The notes under the pieces are model-generated. The model did not search any database and was not told the DNA's origin. It was given only the letters and a program-made list of their open reading frames with translations. Source: Mycolicibacterium parafortuitum (lineage in GTDB: Bacteria; Actinomycetota; Actinomycetes; Mycobacteriales; Mycobacteriaceae). From it: a stretch of DNA of 64,000 nt. Numbering within the stretch: the stretch's first letter is position 1; every line of letters begins with the position of its first letter. The position numbers and the translations under genes are program-made. Location of the stretch: assembly GCF_002086815.1 (NCBI RefSeq), contig NZ_MVID01000002.1:124001-188000 (forward strand), read 5' to 3'. Of this stretch, positions 16,415-26,486 are shown piece after piece.

Positions 16415-18135
16415 CAGGAGACACCACCTTCGGATTCGGTCTCGGCGAGTGCGGCGCGAATTCGCTCGGTATCCGCGCCGGTCCAGCCGTCCGGCGGCGC
16501 GACACCAACCCAGCCGTCGAGGATGAAATCCCCGTAGTTGTGCCCGTGCCCGCCCGGCACCGACGCAGCATTGGTCATATCGGCAGCCACCTGCCAGAAC
16601 GTGACGATCGGATACCAGCGCATCGAGGCGGTGCGGTCCCGACCAGGAGGTTCGGAGAGCCAGTCGGGCCGGGTGAACAACAGATCCTCGGACCACCACA
16701 CGATCGGATCCGAAGAATGTTGCAGGAACAGCACTCTGGGCTCTTCCCACGGGGTCGCGGAGTCGGCCGCGATCTGCGCGGCGTCGTTGCCCTGGGAGAA
16801 CCGCACGGTTCGCCCGCCGTCGTAACGAGGCTGGACCTGCGGGGAGCCGGGGTCGCGCCGCACGGTGACGGCGCGCCACAGCGGGCTGGCGTGGGGCGGA
16901 CCGACCCACAGCACCGACGAGAACCCCATTCGGGCGACGTCGGGCAGCCACTCGAACGCGGCCTGGCCCGCCATCGACCCGAGACTCTCGCCGTAGAGCA
17001 GCAGCCGGGGACGGCGTTCGGCCGGCAGCCTCGCCCAGCGCTCATGGACGGTGTCGATCAGCAGCCGGCCGGCCGCCATCGACTTCTGCTGGTCGCCCAT
17101 GAACGAAATCCAGCTCGGCAGATACGAATACTGCGAGGCGACGATCGCAGTGTCGCCGTTGTACATCATCTCCACCGACCGTGCGGCGATCGGGTTGACC
17201 CATCCGGTGCCGGTGGTCGGCACGATGACGAGGACCTCGCGGTCGAACGCGCCGGTGCGTTCGAGTTCGCTGAGCAGCACCGCCATCCGCGCCTCATCGG
17301 TCTCGGCGGTCTGCAACCCGACGTACACCCGGATGGGCTGCTGGGCCGGGCGCCCGTTGACACGGGCGAGTTCGTCGGCGCGCGGGCCGGTGCCGACGAA
17401 GCTGCGGCCCTGATAGCCGAGGGTGTCCCAAGCTGCGAAAGACTCTGGGCTACCCGACCTTTCGGACTCCTCCGGCTGTGTCACACCTTCGGCGGTGACG
17501 GTGTTCTGCGGCTGGAACACCCGATTGGCACCGGCCAGGAAGCCCCGCAACAACACGCCGTTGACGAGGGCGATGACCAGCACGACGACGACGGCGGTGC
17601 CGATGAACAATGCCATCTCGTCGGAGAGCCGCCAGCGCCGGATGAGCAGGCGGGCCAGCGTCTTGATGGCGTCGAGCAGCAACCGCGCCGTCGCGATGCA
17701 CAGGGCCGCGACCACGACCGCGATGATCAGCAGCCGCAGGTAGCCCGTGGTGGTCGGGCCCTCCATCCCCATCAGCGCGGACACCTGCCGTTGCCAGGCG
17801 GCGGCGGGGATGACCATCAGCACCGACGCGCCCAGCGCACCCACCACCACGATGGCTTTGAGTGTCAGCAGGATTCGGCGCGGCGGCGGCCACCACAGCC
17901 GGTCCCGCAGCACGAAGCGGCGCACCATGCGCTCGACGAATACCCCGATGCCGTAACCGATCGCGGCGTTCAGACCGCCGATGAGACCTTGGAACAACCA
18001 GTCGCGCGGCAGCAGCGACGGGGTCAGCGACACACAGAAGAGCAGCGCCCCCAGCGCGACACCGGTGAAGTCCAGGCGGAGCAGGTGCCACGCCCAGACG
18101 TACGGGGGGCTCTTCTCGGTGTCGCTCGCCGTCAC
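16414..18135 (-). CDS. Membrane-anchored alpha/beta hydrolase (Abhydrolase_9 family)
   Basis: The 573-residue protein has an N-terminal membrane domain of about five hydrophobic segments (within residues 15-215) and a C-terminal alpha/beta-hydrolase domain (about 260-560). The nucleophile elbow is visible as [27 protein letters not shown] resembles the acid/His region, and [14 protein letters not shown] lies near the end. This N-plus-C arrangement is that of the Abhydrolase_9_N/Abhydrolase_9 family, represented in M. tuberculosis by Rv1069c. The natural substrate is unknown; a lipid or cell-envelope ester is plausible. GTG 18135 overlaps the purL stop (GTGA), implying coupling to purL. Confidence 0.82.
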   Translation of the reverse strand: MTASDTEKSPPYVWAWHLLRLDFTGVALGALLFCVSLTPSLLPRDWLFQGLIGGLNAAIGYGIGVFVERMVRRFVLRDRLWWPPPRRILLTLKAIVVVGALGASVLMVIPAAAWQRQVSALMGMEGPTTTGYLRLLIIAVVVAALCIATARLLLDAIKTLARLLIRRWRLSDEMALFIGTAVVVVLVIALVNGVLLRGFLAGANRVFQPQNTVTAEGVTQPEESERSGSPESFAAWDTLGYQGRSFVGTGPRADELARVNGRPAQQPIRVYVGLQTAETDEARMAVLLSELERTGAFDREVLVIVPTTGTGWVNPIAARSVEMMYNGDTAIVASQYSYLPSWISFMGDQQKSMAAGRLLIDTVHERWARLPAERRPRLLLYGESLGSMAGQAAFEWLPDVARMGFSSVLWVGPPHASPLWRAVTVRRDPGSPQVQPRYDGGRTVRFSQGNDAAQIAADSATPWEEPRVLFLQHSSDPIVWWSEDLLFTRPDWLSEPPGRDRTASMRWYPIVTFWQVAADMTNAASVPGGHGHNYGDFILDGWVGVAPPDGWTGADTERIRAALAETESEGGVS

Positions 18136-20453
18136 CCGAACAACCCGGGCAGCACGCCTTCCGACGTGCGCCGCAACTCCTCGAGGGTCACGGTGAACTG
18201 GCCCTGGACCTCGACAGCGGGTTCGCCACCCTCGGGTCCGTGGTCGACGACGCCGATGCGGGTGGCGGGCAGCCCGCGCGCCTCGCACATCGCGGTGAAG
18301 CGGCTCTCCTCGGTGCGCGGCACCGCGACGAGCACCCGGCCCGACGACTCGGAGAACAGAAAGACGAACGGGCCTGTGCCTTCGTGGAACTCCTCGGGAA
18401 GCACCAGCCGCACGCCCGTCTCCCCGGCCAGCGCCGCCTCGACGACGGCCTGGATCAGGCCACCTTCGGACAGGTCGTGGGCGGCGGAGACCAGCCCGTC
18501 ACGGGACGCGGCGGTCAGCACCTCGGCCAGCAGTTGCTCGCGCTGCAGGTCCACCTTGGGCGGGACCCCGCCGAGGTGCCCGGCGGTCACCTCGGCCCAG
18601 ATCGAGCCGTCGAGCTCGTCGTGCGTGTCGCCGAGCAGGATCAGCGTCTCGCCCGGCTCGGTGCCCAGGCCCGTCGGGATACGGCGCTTCACGTCGTCGA
18701 TCACACCGAGGACACCGACCACCGGGGTGGGCAGGATCGCCGTGGTGCCGGTCTGGTTGTAGAAGCTGACGTTGCCGCCGGTGACCGGAATCCCCAGCGC
18801 CGCAGCGCCATCGGCGAGACCACGGACGGCCTGGGAGAACTGCCACATCACCCCGGGGTCCTCGGGTGAGCCGAAGTTCAGGCAGTTGGTCACCGCGATC
18901 GGGGTGGCGCCGGTGACGGCGACGTTGCGGTAGGCCTCGGCGAGCGCGAGCTGCGCCCCGGCGTACGGGTCCAGCGCGGTGTAGCGCCCGGACGCGTCGG
19001 TGGAGATCGCGATGCCGCGGCCGGTCTGCTCGTCGACCCGCAGCACACCGCCGTCGGCGTGCTCGGCGAGCACGGTGTTGCCGCGCACGTAGCGGTCGTA
19101 CTGCTCGGTGATGAACGCGCGGCTGCACAGATGCGGGCTGCCGAGCATCGCCAGCAGGGTCGCACGCAGTTCGTCGCCGGTCTGCGGGCGCTCGAGCGCC
19201 GCCGACGTGTCGGCGATCAGCGCGTCCTGGCTGTCCGGGCGCGCAACGGGCCGTTCGTAGACGGGGCCCTCATGGGCCACGGTGCGCGGGGGCACATCGA
19301 CGACGGTCTCGCCGTGCCAGGTGATCTCCAGCCGACCGCTGTCGGTGACCTCACCGATCACCGTGGCGAGCACGTCCCACTTGCGGCACACCGCCATGAA
19401 CGCGTCGACGTTCTCGGGCGTGACCACCGCGCACATGCGCTCCTGCGACTCGCTGGACAGGATCTCCGCCGGGGTCATGTTCGCCGCGCGCAGCGGCACC
19501 TGATCCAGTTCGACCTTCATCCCGCCATCGCCCGCAGACGCGAGTTCAGAAGTGGCACAGGACAATCCGGCGCCACCGAGATCCTGGATGCCGACCACCA
19601 GGTCGGCGGCGTAGAGCTCGAGGCAGCACTCGATGAGCACCTTCTCGGTGAACGGGTCCCCGACCTGGACGCTGGGCAGCTTCTTGCGGCCTGCACTGCC
19701 GCTCTCGTCGCCGCCGAACGTCTCCGACGCGAGCACCGACACTCCGCCGATACCGTCGAGGCCGGTGCGGGCGCCGAACAGGATGATCTTGTTGCCGGCA
19801 CCGGAGGCGAAGGCCAGCTTCAGGTCCTCTTTGCGCAACACGCCGACGCACAGCGCGTTGACCAGTGGGTTGCCGGCGTAGCTGGCGTCGAAGATCGTCT
19901 CGCCGCCGATGTTCGGCAGCCCCAGCGAGTTTCCGTAGCCGCCGACACCGCGCACCACGCCGTCGAGGACGCGCCGGGTGTCGGGGGCGTCGGCCGCGCC
20001 GAAGCGCAGCTGGTCCATCACGGCCACCGGGCGTGCGCCCATCGCCATGATGTCGCGCACAATGCCGCCGACGCCGGTGGCCGCACCCTGGTACGGCTCG
20101 ATGTAGGACGGGTGGTTGTGCGACTCGACCTTGAACGTCGCCGCCCAGCCGTCGCCGATGTCGACGACGCCGGCGTTCTCGCCGATGCCGGCGAGCATGG
20201 CCTGGCGCATCTTCTCGGTGGTGGTCTCGCCGAAGTAGCGCAGATGCACCTTCGACGACTTGTAGGAGCAGTGCTCGCTCCACATCACCGAGTACATCGC
20301 CAGCTCGGCATCGGTGGGACGACGGCCGAGGATCTCGCGGATCCGCTCGTACTCGTCGTCCTTGAGCCCGAGTTCCCGATAGGGCTGGGGCTGGCCGGGG
20401 GTGGCCGCGGCCCGCTCGACAGTGTCTACCTCTTGGGTCAACCCAGACGTCAC
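18132..20453 (-). CDS. purL: Phosphoribosylformylglycinamidine synthase, large subunit (small-type PurL)
   Basis: The 773-residue protein is the synthetase subunit of the PurLQS complex that makes FGAM from FGAR, ATP and glutamine-derived ammonia. The conserved EHCSYKSSK near the N-terminus, [29 protein letters not shown], the GDPFTEK and [10 protein letters not shown] segments, and tandem PurM-like ATP-binding domains identify it. It is the short form lacking the fused glutaminase and therefore needs PurQ and PurS, both encoded at 24-25 kb on the same strand. Translation starts at GTG 20453. Three genes of other kinds separate it from purQS, as in Rv0803. It overlaps the downstream hydrolase gene by four bases. 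Confidence 0.96.
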   Translation of the reverse strand: MTSGLTQEVDTVERAAATPGQPQPYRELGLKDDEYERIREILGRRPTDAELAMYSVMWSEHCSYKSSKVHLRYFGETTTEKMRQAMLAGIGENAGVVDIGDGWAATFKVESHNHPSYIEPYQGAATGVGGIVRDIMAMGARPVAVMDQLRFGAADAPDTRRVLDGVVRGVGGYGNSLGLPNIGGETIFDASYAGNPLVNALCVGVLRKEDLKLAFASGAGNKIILFGARTGLDGIGGVSVLASETFGGDESGSAGRKKLPSVQVGDPFTEKVLIECCLELYAADLVVGIQDLGGAGLSCATSELASAGDGGMKVELDQVPLRAANMTPAEILSSESQERMCAVVTPENVDAFMAVCRKWDVLATVIGEVTDSGRLEITWHGETVVDVPPRTVAHEGPVYERPVARPDSQDALIADTSAALERPQTGDELRATLLAMLGSPHLCSRAFITEQYDRYVRGNTVLAEHADGGVLRVDEQTGRGIAISTDASGRYTALDPYAGAQLALAEAYRNVAVTGATPIAVTNCLNFGSPEDPGVMWQFSQAVRGLADGAAALGIPVTGGNVSFYNQTGTTAILPTPVVGVLGVIDDVKRRIPTGLGTEPGETLILLGDTHDELDGSIWAEVTAGHLGGVPPKVDLQREQLLAEVLTAASRDGLVSAAHDLSEGGLIQAVVEAALAGETGVRLVLPEEFHEGTGPFVFLFSESSGRVLVAVPRTEESRFTAMCEARGLPATRIGVVDHGPEGGEPAVEVQGQFTVTLEELRRTSEGVLPGLFG

Positions 20454-20484
20454 CGCGCCAGTCTAGCCAGGACGCCGGTGCGAC

Positions 20485-20826
20485 TCAGGACACACAGAAC
20501 GCGTTGCCCTCGGGGTCGGCCATCACCACCCATTCGAACTCTGGGCCGAAGTTGTTGCGGCCGGTCTCCCGCGCGCCCAGCCCGACCAGCCGGGCCACCT
20601 CCGCTTCGCGGTCCTCGGCGTGGAAGTCCAGGTGCACCTTGTTCTTCCCCGGCGTCGGGTCGGGCACCCGCTGGAACCCCAGCGTGGGACGTCCCTCGGC
20701 GACGACCATCACGAATTCACCTGGAGCCACGGCGTTCACGTCTCCACCCGCCGCGCTGGCCCACCAGCCGGCGAGCGCGTCGGGATCCACACAGTCGAAA
20801 GTGATCATCTCGATCTTGAGTGCCAT
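20485..20826 (-). CDS. VOC/glyoxalase-like protein
   Basis: The 113-residue protein has the beta-alpha-beta-beta-beta pattern of the vicinal oxygen chelate superfamily: ITFDCVDPDALAGWWASAAGG, then KVHLDFHAEDREAEVARLVGLGA, ending WVVMADPEGNAFCVS, where the DPEGN..C phrase is typical. It resembles M. tuberculosis Rv0801. No catalytic role can be assigned; members include glyoxalases, dioxygenases and antibiotic-binding proteins. ATG 20826 was preferred over an upstream in-frame start six codons earlier because the domain begins there. The gene sits between pepC and purL on the same strand. Confidence 0.78.
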   Translation of the reverse strand: MALKIEMITFDCVDPDALAGWWASAAGGDVNAVAPGEFVMVVAEGRPTLGFQRVPDPTPGKNKVHLDFHAEDREAEVARLVGLGARETGRNNFGPEFEWVVMADPEGNAFCVS

Positions 20827-20840
20827 GGTCCGACCGTAGG

Positions 20841-22115
20841 TCACGCCGGCGACAAAAATGCCGCGAGCGCGGCGGAGTAGTCGGCGACATCGGCCGCGCC
20901 CATCACCTCGCGCGCCGAATGCATCGCCAGCTGCGCGGCACCGACGTCGACGGTCGGGATCCCGGTGTTTGCCGCGGTCATCGGCCCGATGGTGGATCCA
21001 CAGGGCAGGTCGGCGCGGTGTTCGTAGCGCTGCAGGTTCACCCCGGCCTGCGCGCAGGCCAGCGCGAACGCCGCGGCGGTACGACCGTCGGTGGCGTAAC
21101 GCAGGTTCGGCTGCACCTTGAGCACCGGCCCCGCGTTGACCTCGATCAGATGGCCGGGTTCGTGCCGGTCCGGGTAGTTCGGATGCGTCGCGTGCGCCAT
21201 GTCCCCGGACGCGACGATCGAGTCGGGCAGCCGGCGCAGGAAGTCCTCGCGGTGCCCGCCGGCGGCCAGGGTGATGCGCTCCAGCACCGTCAGCAGCAGA
21301 TCGGACTGGGCGCCGTGGTCGGACTGGGAGCCGACCTCCTCGTGGTCGAACAGCACCAGCACCGGCACCACGCCGCAGCCGGGCTCGGCGGCCAGGAACG
21401 CCTCCAGCCCGGCGTAGCAGGTCGCCTGGTTGTCCAACCGCGGCGCGCTGACCAGGGCGTCGTCGGCGCCGACCAGCCGAGACGGGGTCAGGTCATGGGT
21501 CATCAGGTCGAAGCCCAGCACGTCGTCCTCGTCGACGCCGGCCTCGTCGGCCACGAACCCGAGGAAGGAGCGGGACCGGTCACCGACCCCCCACACCGCG
21601 TTGACGTGCCGCTGCGGGTTCAGCTCCACCCCCTTGCGGTCCTCGGACAGATGGATCGCCAACTGCGGCACCCGCAGGATCGGTGCGTCGATGCGGACCA
21701 ACAGATGACGGATCCCTGTGCCGGTCCCGGTGCCCTCCCGCACGGACAGGCGTCCGCTGACGCCGAGATCACGGTCCAGCCAGGAGTTCAGCCAGGCGCC
21801 ACCGTACGGCTGCAGCGCGACGATCTGCCAGCCCGACAGGAACCGGTCGGGATGCTGTTTGACCCGCAGGTTGGGGCTGTCGGTGTGCGCGCCGACGATG
21901 CGGAACGGCAGCGCGCGCTCGTCCTCGCCGCACCGCCACGCGATCAGCGATCCGGCCCGCACCACGAAATGATCCCCGGCGCCCGGCCACGGGTCGCTCT
22001 CCGACAGTTCGGTGAACCCGGCCTCGACCAGCCGGTCGGCCGCGGTGCGGCAGGCGTGGAACGGCGACGGGGACGCGTCGATGAACTGGCAGAGACCCTG
22101 GGGGCTAGCAGGCAT
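20841..22115 (-). CDS. pepC: M18-family aminopeptidase
   Basis: The 424-residue protein is an M18 (aspartyl-aminopeptidase-type) metallopeptidase that removes N-terminal residues from peptides in the cytosol, usually as a dodecamer. The two-zinc site ligands lie in conserved phrases: [11 protein letters not shown] (His/Asp), [14 protein letters not shown] (Asp), FDHEEVGS (Glu pair) and [10 protein letters not shown] (second His/Asp). It corresponds to Rv0800. The longer open frame to 22265 has no family similarity, so ATG 22115 ([13 protein letters not shown]) is taken. The gene is divergent from the DyP peroxidase gene. Confidence 0.92.
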   Translation of the reverse strand: MPASPQGLCQFIDASPSPFHACRTAADRLVEAGFTELSESDPWPGAGDHFVVRAGSLIAWRCGEDERALPFRIVGAHTDSPNLRVKQHPDRFLSGWQIVALQPYGGAWLNSWLDRDLGVSGRLSVREGTGTGTGIRHLLVRIDAPILRVPQLAIHLSEDRKGVELNPQRHVNAVWGVGDRSRSFLGFVADEAGVDEDDVLGFDLMTHDLTPSRLVGADDALVSAPRLDNQATCYAGLEAFLAAEPGCGVVPVLVLFDHEEVGSQSDHGAQSDLLLTVLERITLAAGGHREDFLRRLPDSIVASGDMAHATHPNYPDRHEPGHLIEVNAGPVLKVQPNLRYATDGRTAAAFALACAQAGVNLQRYEHRADLPCGSTIGPMTAANTGIPTVDVGAAQLAMHSAREVMGAADVADYSAALAAFLSPA

Positions 22116-22153
22116 CTTTCCATCTTCGTCGATCAACGCCTGCGATCTTGATT

Positions 22154-22159
22154 TAGGGT
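22154..22159 (+). promoter_or_regulatory. -10 hexamer for a leaderless DyP-encapsulin transcript
   Basis: TAGGGT fits TANNNT and ends seven bases before GTG 22167. There is no ribosome site upstream of that GTG, so a leaderless transcript for the two-gene unit is predicted. Confidence 0.5.
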
Positions 22160-22166
22160 CGAAGCC

Positions 22167-23186
22167 GTGCCCGATCCCCTGCCGCAGCCGGTTCTGGCTC
22201 CGCTGACCCCGGCAGCGATCTTCCTGGTGGCCACCATCGACGAGGGCGGCGAACAGTCCGTGCACGATGCGCTGCCCGACATCGCGGGCCTGGTGCGCGC
22301 GGTCGGATTCCGCGACCCGGCCAAACGGCTGTCGGTCGTGACGTCAATCGGCTCCGACGCCTGGGACCGGCTCTTCTCCGGGCCGCGCCCGGCCGAGCTG
22401 CACCCGTTCGTCGAGCTCGACGGCGGCCGCCACCATGCGCCGTCGACCCCGGGTGATCTGTTGTTCCACATCCGCGCCGAAACCATGGACGTGTGCTTCG
22501 AGCTGGCGACCAAACTGGTCGCGGCGATGGGGGCGATCACCGTCGTCGACGAGACCCACGGCTTCCGGTTCTTCGACAATCGCGATCTGCTCGGGTTCGT
22601 CGACGGCACCGAGAACCCGGACGGTCCGCTGGCCGACAGCGCCACCCGCATCGGTGACGAGGACCCCGACTTCGCCGGTGGCTGCTACGTGCACGTCCAG
22701 AAGTACGTTCACGACATGGCGTCGTGGAACGCGTTGTCGACCGAGGAGCAGGAGCGGGTGATAGGCCGCACCAAGCTCGACGACATCGAGCTCGACGACG
22801 CGGTCAAACCGGCCGACTCCCATGTCGCGCTGAACGTCATCGCCGACGAGGACGGCACCGAGCTGAAGATCGTGCGCCACAACATGCCGTTCGGCGAGGT
22901 GGGCAAGGGTGAGTTCGGGACGTACTTCATCGGATACTCGCGCACCGCCGCCGTCACCGAGCGGATGCTGCGCAACATGTTCCTCGGCGACCCACCCGGC
23001 AACACCGACCGGGTGCTGGACTTCTCGACGGCCGTGACCGGGTCGATGTTCTTCACCCCGATCAACGACTTCCTCGACGACCCGCCCCCGCTGCCCACCG
23101 ACGCCACCGGTCCTACCGGCACCGTGGAATCGGTCGGCTATCACGGCTCTCTGGAGATCGGCAGCCTGAAAGTCCGCCGTGGTTGA
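22167..23186 (+). CDS. DyP-type heme peroxidase, encapsulin cargo
   Basis: The 339-residue protein is a dye-decolorizing peroxidase. GFVDGTENP carries the family GxxDG motif with the catalytic aspartate, and later segments ([24 protein letters not shown]) hold the heme-pocket His and Arg region. The C-terminal tail [12 protein letters not shown] matches the encapsulin-targeting peptide (consensus around SLxIGSLK), so the enzyme should be packaged into the shell encoded 12 bases downstream. It is the counterpart of Rv0799c. The role is probably oxidative-stress defence. Start is GTG 22167 with a leaderless-type promoter. The gene is divergent from pepC with a 51-base shared promoter region. 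Confidence 0.94.
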   Translation: MPDPLPQPVLAPLTPAAIFLVATIDEGGEQSVHDALPDIAGLVRAVGFRDPAKRLSVVTSIGSDAWDRLFSGPRPAELHPFVELDGGRHHAPSTPGDLLFHIRAETMDVCFELATKLVAAMGAITVVDETHGFRFFDNRDLLGFVDGTENPDGPLADSATRIGDEDPDFAGGCYVHVQKYVHDMASWNALSTEEQERVIGRTKLDDIELDDAVKPADSHVALNVIADEDGTELKIVRHNMPFGEVGKGEFGTYFIGYSRTAAVTERMLRNMFLGDPPGNTDRVLDFSTAVTGSMFFTPINDFLDDPPPLPTDATGPTGTVESVGYHGSLEIGSLKVRRG

Positions 23187-23198
23187 AAGGATGAAGCG

Positions 23199-23996
23199 AT
23201 GAACAACCTGTACCGGGACCTGGCCCCGATCACCGCGGCGGCGTGGGCCGAGATCGAACAGGAGGCCGCCCGCACGTTCAAGCGGCATATCGCGGGCCGC
23301 CGCGTGGTGGACGTCAGCGAGCCGGGCGGTCCGGTCACCGCCGCGGTCAGCACCGGCCACCTTCTCGACGTGACGTCCCCCGGCGACGGTGTGGTCGCCC
23401 ATCTGCGCGAGGCCCGGCCGCTGGTGCGGCTGCGGGTTCCGTTCACCGTCAACCGAACCGACATCGACGACGTCGAGCGCGGTTCGCAGGACTCGGACTG
23501 GGATCCGGTCAAGGAGGCCGCCAAGAAGCTGGCGTTCGCCGAGGACCGGGCGATCTTCGAGGGCTACGAGGCCGCGCAGATCAGCGGTATCCGCAAGTCG
23601 AGCTCGTGCCCGAGCCTCGCGCTGCCCGAGGACCCGCGCGACATCCCCGACGTGATCAGCCAGGCGCTGTCGGAGCTGCGGCTCGCCGGCGTCGACGGGC
23701 CCTACAGCGTGCTGCTGTCGGCCGAGGTGTACACCAAGGTCAGTGAGACCACCGCGCACGGCTATCCGATCCGTGAGCATCTCAACCGGCTCGTCGACGG
23801 CGACATCATCTGGGCGCCCGCCATCGACGGGGCGTTCGTGTTATCCACGCGCGGAGGCGATTTCGACCTGCAGCTGGGCACCGACGTGTGCATCGGCTAC
23901 CTGTCGCACGATGCGGCGACCGTGCAGCTGTACCTGGAGGAGACGCTGACGTTCCTGTGCTACACCGCGGAGGCCTCGGTCGCGCTCGGCGCGTGA
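23199..23996 (+). CDS. enc: Encapsulin shell protein (Cfp29 type)
   Basis: The 265-residue protein is a family 1 encapsulin with the HK97 phage capsid fold; sixty copies usually form a nanocompartment about 24 nm wide. Characteristic phrases are NNLYRDLAPITAAAWAEIEQEAARTFKRHIAGRRVVDV at the N-terminus, AFAEDRAIFEGYEAAQISGI, and the C-terminal DLQLGTDVCIGYLSHDAATVQLYLEETLTFLCYT. It lies 12 bases after the DyP cargo gene and certainly shares its mRNA. The M. tuberculosis counterpart is Rv0798c (Cfp29), a known secreted-fraction antigen. A strong terminator palindrome follows. Confidence 0.96.
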   Translation: MNNLYRDLAPITAAAWAEIEQEAARTFKRHIAGRRVVDVSEPGGPVTAAVSTGHLLDVTSPGDGVVAHLREARPLVRLRVPFTVNRTDIDDVERGSQDSDWDPVKEAAKKLAFAEDRAIFEGYEAAQISGIRKSSSCPSLALPEDPRDIPDVISQALSELRLAGVDGPYSVLLSAEVYTKVSETTAHGYPIREHLNRLVDGDIIWAPAIDGAFVLSTRGGDFDLQLGTDVCIGYLSHDAATVQLYLEETLTFLCYTAEASVALGA

Positions 23997-24010
23997 GGAC
24001 TCGGCACCGC

Positions 24011-24067
24011 GAGCGCGCGGGTCTGCACGCCGACACTCCGTGTCGGGGCGTGCACGACCGCGCGCTC
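24011..24067. terminator. Long GC-rich bidirectional terminator palindrome
   Basis: GAGCGCGCGG (24011-24020) pairs with CCGCGCGCTC (24058-24067), TGCACGCC (24024-24031) with GGCGTGCA (24047-24054), and GACAC (24032-24036) with GTGTC (24040-24044). The structure fills the convergent gap between the encapsulin and purQ stops. Confidence 0.8.
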
Positions 24068-24075
24068 GTCGCGCG

Positions 24076-24750
24076 TCAGACCGCCAGGACGGCGTCCAGC
24101 ACGGAGTAGAAGATGCCGAGCCCATCGTCGGACGGGCCGGTCAGGGCCTCGGTGGCATGCTCGGGATGCGGCATCAGGCCGACGACCCGCCCGTTGGCCG
24201 AGCTGATACCGGCGATGCCGCGCATCGAGCCGTTGAGGTTCTCGCGGTAGCGGAACACCACGCGGCCCTCACCCTCGAGTTCGTCGAGCACGTTCTCGCT
24301 CGCGACGTAGCGGCCCTCGCCGGATTTCAGCGGCACCAGCAGGTCGGCGCCCTGCTCGTAGCGCGACGTCCACGCCGAGGTGTTCGACGCGACCTCCAGC
24401 CAGGTGTCCCGGCAGATGAAGTGCAGATTCTGGTTGCGGGTCAGGGCGCCGGGCAGCAGGCCCGCCTCGCAGAGCACCTGGAAGCCGTTGCAGATGCCCA
24501 GCACCGGCATGCCGCGGCCCGCGGCGGCGACCACCTCACCCATCAGCGGCGCGAAGCGCGCGATCGCGCCGGCACGCAGGTAGTCGCCGTAGGAGAAACC
24601 GCCGGGCACGATGACGGCGTCGACGTTCTTGAGGTCGGCGTCGGCGTGCCACAGGCTGACGGGCTCGGCGCCGGCAAGGCGCACCGCCCGCGCGGCGTCG
24701 ATGTCGTCGAGCGTGCCCGGGAAGGTGATGACGCCCACACGAGCGGTCAT
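24076..24750 (-). CDS. purQ: Phosphoribosylformylglycinamidine synthase, glutaminase subunit
   Basis: The 224-residue protein is a class I glutamine amidotransferase that supplies ammonia to Pur[18 protein letters not shown] opens the domain, [17 protein letters not shown] contributes the oxyanion strand, [17 protein letters not shown] contains the nucleophilic cysteine, and [10 protein letters not shown] contains the catalytic histidine-glutamate pair. Length is normal for the small-type PurLQS system. ATG 24750 overlaps the purS stop by four bases, so PurS and PurQ are made from one coupled message. It corresponds to Rv0788. Confidence 0.96.
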   Translation of the reverse strand: MTARVGVITFPGTLDDIDAARAVRLAGAEPVSLWHADADLKNVDAVIVPGGFSYGDYLRAGAIARFAPLMGEVVAAAGRGMPVLGICNGFQVLCEAGLLPGALTRNQNLHFICRDTWLEVASNTSAWTSRYEQGADLLVPLKSGEGRYVASENVLDELEGEGRVVFRYRENLNGSMRGIAGISSANGRVVGLMPHPEHATEALTGPSDDGLGIFYSVLDAVLAV

Positions 24751-24986
24751 GCGTCCTCCCGGCTGATGCTCCAGTCCTCGATCACGGTGTTCGCCAGCAG
24801 GCTCTCGGCGATCTCGGCGAGCTTGTCGTCATCGATGTCGCCGTCGATGTCGAGCTCGAATCGCTTGCCCTGCCGGACATCTGAGATTCCCTCAAACCCG
24901 AGACGGCCCAGCGCCCCGACGATCGCCTGACCCTGCGGGTCCAGGATCTCGGTCTTGGGCATGACGTTCACCACCACTTTTGCCAC
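24747..24986 (-). CDS. purS: Phosphoribosylformylglycinamidine synthase, PurS subunit
   Basis: This 79-residue protein bridges PurL and PurQ in the FGAM synthase complex and helps channel ammonia. The sequence [45 protein letters not shown] is the standard PurS ferredoxin-like fold. The start is GTG 24986. It is directly coupled to purQ. The large subunit gene purL lies about 4.3 kb further along on the same strand. Counterpart of Rv0787A. Confidence 0.95.
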   Translation of the reverse strand: MAKVVVNVMPKTEILDPQGQAIVGALGRLGFEGISDVRQGKRFELDIDGDIDDDKLAEIAESLLANTVIEDWSISREDA

Positions 24987-25021
24987 GGCGACACTCTACC
25001 TGCGGCGACGCGGGGTCCGCT

Positions 25022-25693
25022 TCATCGGCATGAGCCCAGGTACGCGGTACACAGCGGAGCCGCCATCGCATCGAACACCTCCCGGTCCGGCGCGACCCCG
25101 CGCCAGTCGACGGCCGCCGGGATCGTCGTCCACAGCACCATCTCGACCAGCGTGCTGCTGGCGGGGTCGACAACGAGGTACACGCGCATCACGCGCCGGC
25201 CGCCGTCGCTGATCACCGCGGCGAACTGCATCGCCTCGCTGGTGGTCAGCGACGGCGACACCTCAGGCGTGGTCGTCTGACAGGACGCCAGCGCCATCCG
25301 CGCCCACTCCAGGCTCTGCAGCGCGTCGCGGCCGCCGGTTACGGTGTCGCCGCGCCAGTGCACCACCAGGACCTGCAGGTTCCACTGACCCGGCGGGTTG
25401 CTGACCTCGGCGCGCGCGGCGACGGCGTAGTCGCGGGGGTCGTCGGTGCGGGGCGGGCTCGCGCACCACGACTCGAACTCGAAGCGCGGCGTACTGACCG
25501 CAACGGCCCGGTCGCCGAGAGCGGGCCAGCGGTACACCGACGCGAGCGGGACCGCGCCGGGATAGATCCACGCCGAGTCGGGGATACCGTCACAGCTCGG
25601 CGGGCAATAGCCGGGAGCGGCGCGCCCGACGGCGGGCATGGCGACCACGCCCCACCACGCGACAGCCAGCACGACCACCAATCGCACGTACAC
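25022..25693 (-). CDS. Conserved exported protein of unknown function
   Basis: The 223-residue product starts with a hydrophobic stretch (LVVVLAVAWWGVVAMPAVGRAA) that looks like a Sec signal peptide with an AxA-type cleavage site. The mature part begins with a cysteine-containing YCPPSCDGIPDSAWIYPG and contains further cysteines (SWCASPP, ASCQTTTPEVSP, LCTAYLGSC), suggesting disulfides in the cell envelope. I do not recognise a catalytic motif. It sits 35 bases upstream of purS on the same strand. Two GTG start choices exist (25693 and 25687); both keep the signal peptide. Confidence 0.65.
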   Translation of the reverse strand: MYVRLVVVLAVAWWGVVAMPAVGRAAPGYCPPSCDGIPDSAWIYPGAVPLASVYRWPALGDRAVAVSTPRFEFESWCASPPRTDDPRDYAVAARAEVSNPPGQWNLQVLVVHWRGDTVTGGRDALQSLEWARMALASCQTTTPEVSPSLTTSEAMQFAAVISDGGRRVMRVYLVVDPASSTLVEMVLWTTIPAAVDWRGVAPDREVFDAMAAPLCTAYLGSCR

Positions 25694-25699
25694 CTACCT

Positions 25700-25733
25700 G
25701 TACCCCCACCTGCCGTGTACCCCCACCTGCCGT
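25700..25733. repeat. Tandem 17-base direct repeat in a divergent promoter region
   Basis: GTACCCCCACCTGCCGT occurs twice in perfect tandem (25700-25716 and 25717-25733), between the divergent exported-protein gene and the metallo-hydrolase gene. It may be a pair of protein-binding sites. Confidence 0.6.
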
Positions 25734-25753
25734 GTGAGCGTCACACTATAGGG

Positions 25754-26407
25754 ATGCAGCTCACACATTTCGGTCATTCATGCCTCCTAGCGAGCTTCCC
25801 GAACCCGTCCGGTCAGGACACCACCGTCCTGTTCGACCCCGGCAACTTCTCGCACGGATTCGAAGGGATCACCGGCCTCGACGCGATCCTGATCACCCAC
25901 CAGCACCCCGACCACGCTGACACAGCACGGCTGCCCGCGCTCGTCGAGGCGAACCCGCAGGCCGCGCTGTACGCCGATCCGCAGACCGCCGCGCAGCTCG
26001 GCGGGCCCTGGCAGGCCGTCAACGTCGGCGACGAGCTGCCGATCGGGCATCTGACGGTGCGCGGGGCGGGCGGCACCCATGCGGTCATCCACCCGGAAAT
26101 CCCTGTCATCGACAATATTTCGTATCTGGTCGGCGACGGGGAACACCCGGCCAGGCTGATGCATCCCGGCGACGCGCTGTTCGTGCCCGGCGAACCGGTC
26201 GACGTGCTGGCGACCCCGGCGGCGGCCCCGTGGCTGAAGATCTCCGAGGCGGTCGACTATCTGCGCGCCGTGGCGCCGACCCACGCGGTGCCGATCCACC
26301 AGGCGATCATCGACCCCGTCGGGCGGCCGATCTTCTACGGCCGGCTGACGGAGATGACCGACACCGACTTCCAGGTCCTCGAGCAGGAGACCGCCGTCAC
26401 CTTCTGA
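25754..26407 (+). CDS. Metallo-beta-lactamase-fold hydrolase
   Basis: The 217-residue protein has the MBL metal-binding motif LITHQHPDHAD (HxHxDH) after the beta strand LDAILI, plus an upstream HFGHSC segment typical of UlaG/YtnP-like small MBL hydrolases and the downstream DALFVPGEPVDVLATP and HAVPIHQAI segments that supply the remaining metal ligands. The fold is clear but the substrate is not. It corresponds to Rv0786c. ATG 25754 follows closely on a CACACT hexamer and the tandem repeat, so the message may be leaderless. Confidence 0.85.
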   Translation: MQLTHFGHSCLLASFPNPSGQDTTVLFDPGNFSHGFEGITGLDAILITHQHPDHADTARLPALVEANPQAALYADPQTAAQLGGPWQAVNVGDELPIGHLTVRGAGGTHAVIHPEIPVIDNISYLVGDGEHPARLMHPGDALFVPGEPVDVLATPAAAPWLKISEAVDYLRAVAPTHAVPIHQAIIDPVGRPIFYGRLTEMTDTDFQVLEQETAVTF

Positions 26408-26409
26408 CC

Positions 26410-26469
26410 GCGAGCAGTCACAAACTCGGGCGTGTCCCCGGCGTGTCGCGCGAGTTCGCGTCTGCTCGC
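26410..26469. terminator. Bidirectional terminator palindrome
   Basis: GCGAGCAG (26410-26417) pairs with CTGCTCGC (26462-26469) and, further in, AACTCG (26423-26428) with CGAGTT (26451-26456). It fills the convergent gap between the metallo-hydrolase and the FAD dehydrogenase. Confidence 0.65.
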
Positions 26470-26486
26470 CAGCCGAAAGTGCGGCG

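Noticed and set aside
16060..18762. A 900-codon plus-strand open frame opposite the hydrolase and purL
   Set aside because: It is low-complexity Arg/Pro/Ser/His sequence antisense to two well-recognised genes; long empty frames are expected opposite high-GC coding DNA.
23243..23746. A second plus-strand ORF inside the encapsulin gene
   Set aside because: It is an out-of-frame shadow with skewed Arg/Gly content; the encapsulin frame is unambiguous.
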